Shown here: positions 39,640-64,000 of the stretch, in pieces
How positions within the stretch are numbered: the first letter of the stretch is position 1
How the letters are laid out: each line of letters starts with the position of its first letter
DNA from: Batillaria attramentaria
Taxonomy: Eukaryota; Mollusca; Gastropoda; Batillariidae
NCBI GenBank assembly: GCA_018292915.2
Contig: JACVVK020000090.1
Coordinates: 1,330,001 to 1,394,000, forward strand
Length of the DNA: 64,000 bases
Direction of reading: 5' to 3'
Notes under the pieces: model-generated
What the model was told of the DNA's origin: nothing
Databases searched by the model: none
Seen by the model: only the letters and a program-made list of their open reading frames with translations
Made by a program: the position numbers and the translations under genes

Positions 39640-39795
39640 CGTGCGTACGATATACGTGCGATGGCGTACGTTCCCCGCGGGTAACGTCTTGCGATTTCAG
39701 TTGGTCAAAAATCGTACGACGGCCGTACGGATCGTACGTTGTCCTCGCAGTTATCGTACGGAGGTCGTACGCCTTCGTACGACGTTCGTGCGATG
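39640..39795. repeat. CGTACG-rich block inside the piggyBac-like element
   Basis: Within about 150 bp the motif CGTACG or a one-base variant recurs roughly ten times, in both orientations because it is its own complement. It may be a nested foldback insertion that truncated the transposase frame. Confidence 0.5.
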
Positions 39796-40188
39796 TTGAC
39801 GATGTTTGCACGGGCTATACGCAATCAGGCTGTCATCGGCTGTAGGTGCCTCAAGCAAAGACTCAGGCTCTGAGGAACTCACGTCAGACTCTGGTTCATA
39901 ATCAGGATCCATTGCAGAATCATATTCAGCTTCAAGCTCGGCTCTTTCGTCCCTCAAAGCGTCGGCTTGGATTCGAGAAGCAATGCTCATTACGTCACCC
40001 GCACGAATGACGTCTGCCTCGTCCTCCTCCTCCTCATCCAAAGAATCGCTGGATTCTGATTCTGGCATTTCGTTCCAATTCTCAGTAACATCTTGATCTT
40101 TGAGGGTTACGCCAACAGGTCCAATTGTTCGGTCAACATCGTCAGTTGTTCGATCGCCACTCGGCCCTGGCTGGCTGTTGTCGGCCAT
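39751..40188 (-). pseudogene. Truncated piggyBac-like transposase N-terminus
   Basis: 146 codons, acidic and Ser-rich, ending in an unrelated basic tail where the element is broken. The DDE core is absent. The family call rests on the TTAA/TIR context plus composition. Confidence 0.5.
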
Positions 40189-40644
40189 TTTGGGACGCTA
40201 TTGTTTCCCCTAGAGGGTTAGCCAATAATAGGCGATCTTCTGTAAGCATTCGGCGTGAAATGTAAACTTAGATCATGAATTATTCATGCCGATAGGCTAA
40301 GCGTTCTGATTTTTTCAGAAAACGAAATCTCCCCTCATGTGACATCTTCAGGAAAATAACGTTGATGACGCTGTCGCATATGTACGGCAGGGGGCAGCGA
40401 AGAGGTTAAAGACACCCGAACAGATACGGTTTTGTTCCATTAACTGAAATCACAGGCAGCTACAAGCTTAGTTGGCAGGCAACAGTTATGTGAAAAAAAA
40501 CCTCAAAATATGGCATTAATTGCGTTCCAGTTTTTTAACTTTGATACGTTTGATATGACAATAAAGCTACATACGCAGATGCAAATACGCAGAAATCACC
40601 AGGAAACACCTGAAGAATAATTACGTAAAACATGAAGCTGCAGT

Positions 40645-63293
<22,649 letters not shown>

Positions 63294-63399
63294 CTGCAAA
63301 TTAAATTGGGCGCAGCATACAGCATTTATCTTGTACAGTTCGTGCGTTATGGTTTAACTTTAACGATTCAAGAGTAAAAATGTGTTGCGTCGTAGTTGA

Positions 63400-63560
63400 T
63401 GCTGTTGGGTTTGTTGTCGCTGTTGTTGTTGTTGTTGTTGCTGTTGTTTTTGTGGTGGTGGTGACGGTGTGTGTTCTTTCGTTTGTGTGTATTGTGTTGT
63501 GGTTTCTTTGCTGGTTGATTGGTTTGTTGTTGTTGTTGTGTTGTTGTTGTTATTTTTGGG
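63400..63560. repeat. (GTT)n-rich low-complexity region
   Basis: Interrupted TTG/GTT trinucleotides; no gene seen here. The flanks 63294..63692 and 63909..64000 show nothing I can name. Confidence 0.8.
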
Positions 63561-63692
63561 GGTGGAATCAGTATTTACTGTTTCTGTGTGCCTGTCAATG
63601 CCAATTAACGCAGGTTTAATGACTGCCTGTCAGACTGGTCGTGAATCGTGTAGATAAAGGGAGGTCTTCAAGGTGGAAGTCCATGAAGATGT

Positions 63693-63908
63693 TTAGGGAT
63701 TGGCTTTGTCTAAGTCAGTCACGAATAGGCCACGACAGCGTTTCCTTGCAACCGGAAGTGTCACTGTCCCTTCATCTGCACGATTCACGCCCAGTTTGAC
63801 AGGCATGATGTTGCCGTGCCACACTTGGCCACCATGCCAACTTGTGAAGCCAAACAAATGACCAGTCCTCAAAGCCAAACATTCATTCTTCCACATGCAT
63901 ATCCTCAT
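63693..63908 (-). CDS. Unassigned protein-like ORF
   Basis: A 71-codon minus-strand frame with protein-like composition (GFTSWHGGQVWHGNIMP, NRADEGTVTLPVARKRC) ending in TAA. It lies 400 bp upstream of the first recovered gene B exon. It could be the end of a neighbouring gene, an exon of gene B with a donor I cannot place, or a transposon scrap. I do not recognise it. Confidence 0.25.
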   Translation of the reverse strand: MRICMWKNECLALRTGHLFGFTSWHGGQVWHGNIMPVKLGVNRADEGTVTLPVARKRCRGLFVTDLDKANP

Positions 63909-64000
63909 TTTGAACGTGCTTTAGCGAACTATGTTTGATCGCATTTGGGCATTTTGCTGAATCATTGAACCTGCGGCGTGGTGCACTGGAACTGGAAGCG

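Larger units (their letters stand above)
39400..40405 (-). mobile_element. piggyBac-like non-autonomous element, 1,006 bp
   Basis: It is flanked by TTAA on both sides (39396..39399 and 40406..40409) with perfect 13-bp terminal inverted repeats, CCTCTTCGCTGCC. Inside, a minus-strand frame at 39751..40188 opens MADNSQPGPSGDRTTDD and is very acidic (DEEEEDEAD, MDPDYEPESDVSSSEPES), like the N-terminal tail of piggyBac-type transposases. No catalytic core follows, so the element is an internally deleted, non-autonomous copy. It lies in the 3' flank of gene B, about 240 bp past the stop. Confidence 0.75.

Overview
This is a eukaryotic window, most likely from a mollusc and probably a gastropod. The evidence is split genes with GT-AG introns, very many (TG)n/(AG)n/(CAGA)n microsatellites, tRNA-headed SINEs, a decayed LINE, TTAA-type terminal-inverted-repeat elements, and secreted lectin/EGF/HYR/sushi modules. 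The species call is inference; nothing in the window fixes it.

The main content is a head-to-tail array of giant secreted-protein genes, all on the minus strand. Gene B (63293 to 40645, N-terminus not recovered) comes first, then gene A (34703 to 8745, complete), then the first exons of gene C (3080 to 445, running off the left edge). Gene A is reconstructed here as 30 coding exons. Their lengths sum to 10,263 nt, exactly 3,421 codons including the stop, and every junction is in phase. Gene B shares 26 consecutive exons with gene A, from the EGF exon to the stop, in the same order, with the same phases and mostly the same lengths. The shared part is a scaffold of about 3,270 residues. It is built largely from extracellular beta-sandwich repeats (fibronectin-III-like; my inference) marked by a 'D-x-T/S-P-P' start and a 'W-x-G-F-x-D-x-x-S-G' core.

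The paralogues differ at the N-terminus. Gene A has a signal peptide and a C-type lectin domain with the QPD and WND calcium/sugar motifs. Gene B has a HYR domain and a sushi/CCP domain. Both then join the EGF-like exon in the same phase. Gene C has a signal peptide and a third, unrecognised N-terminal module. The plausible reading is a family of secreted recognition proteins with interchangeable tips on one conserved stalk. I do not recognise the family by name.

Gene B has a one-base (mod 3) frameshift in its largest exon and two apparent GC-AG introns, so it may be a decaying copy, or the frameshift may be an assembly error. Exons 12-14, 26 and 27 look far more alike between A and B than the rest, which suggests gene conversion or strong selection.

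Layout: 1-444 old dispersed repeat with a fresh SINE; 445-3080 gene C; 3081-8744 intergenic (SINEs, microsatellites); 8745-34703 gene A with its introns (LINE, foldbacks, 300-bp satellite); 34704-40644 intergenic (5'UTR exon candidate, 19-bp-type minisatellite, SINE, piggyBac-like element); 40645-63293 gene B; 63294-64000 mostly unassigned, with one protein-like ORF.
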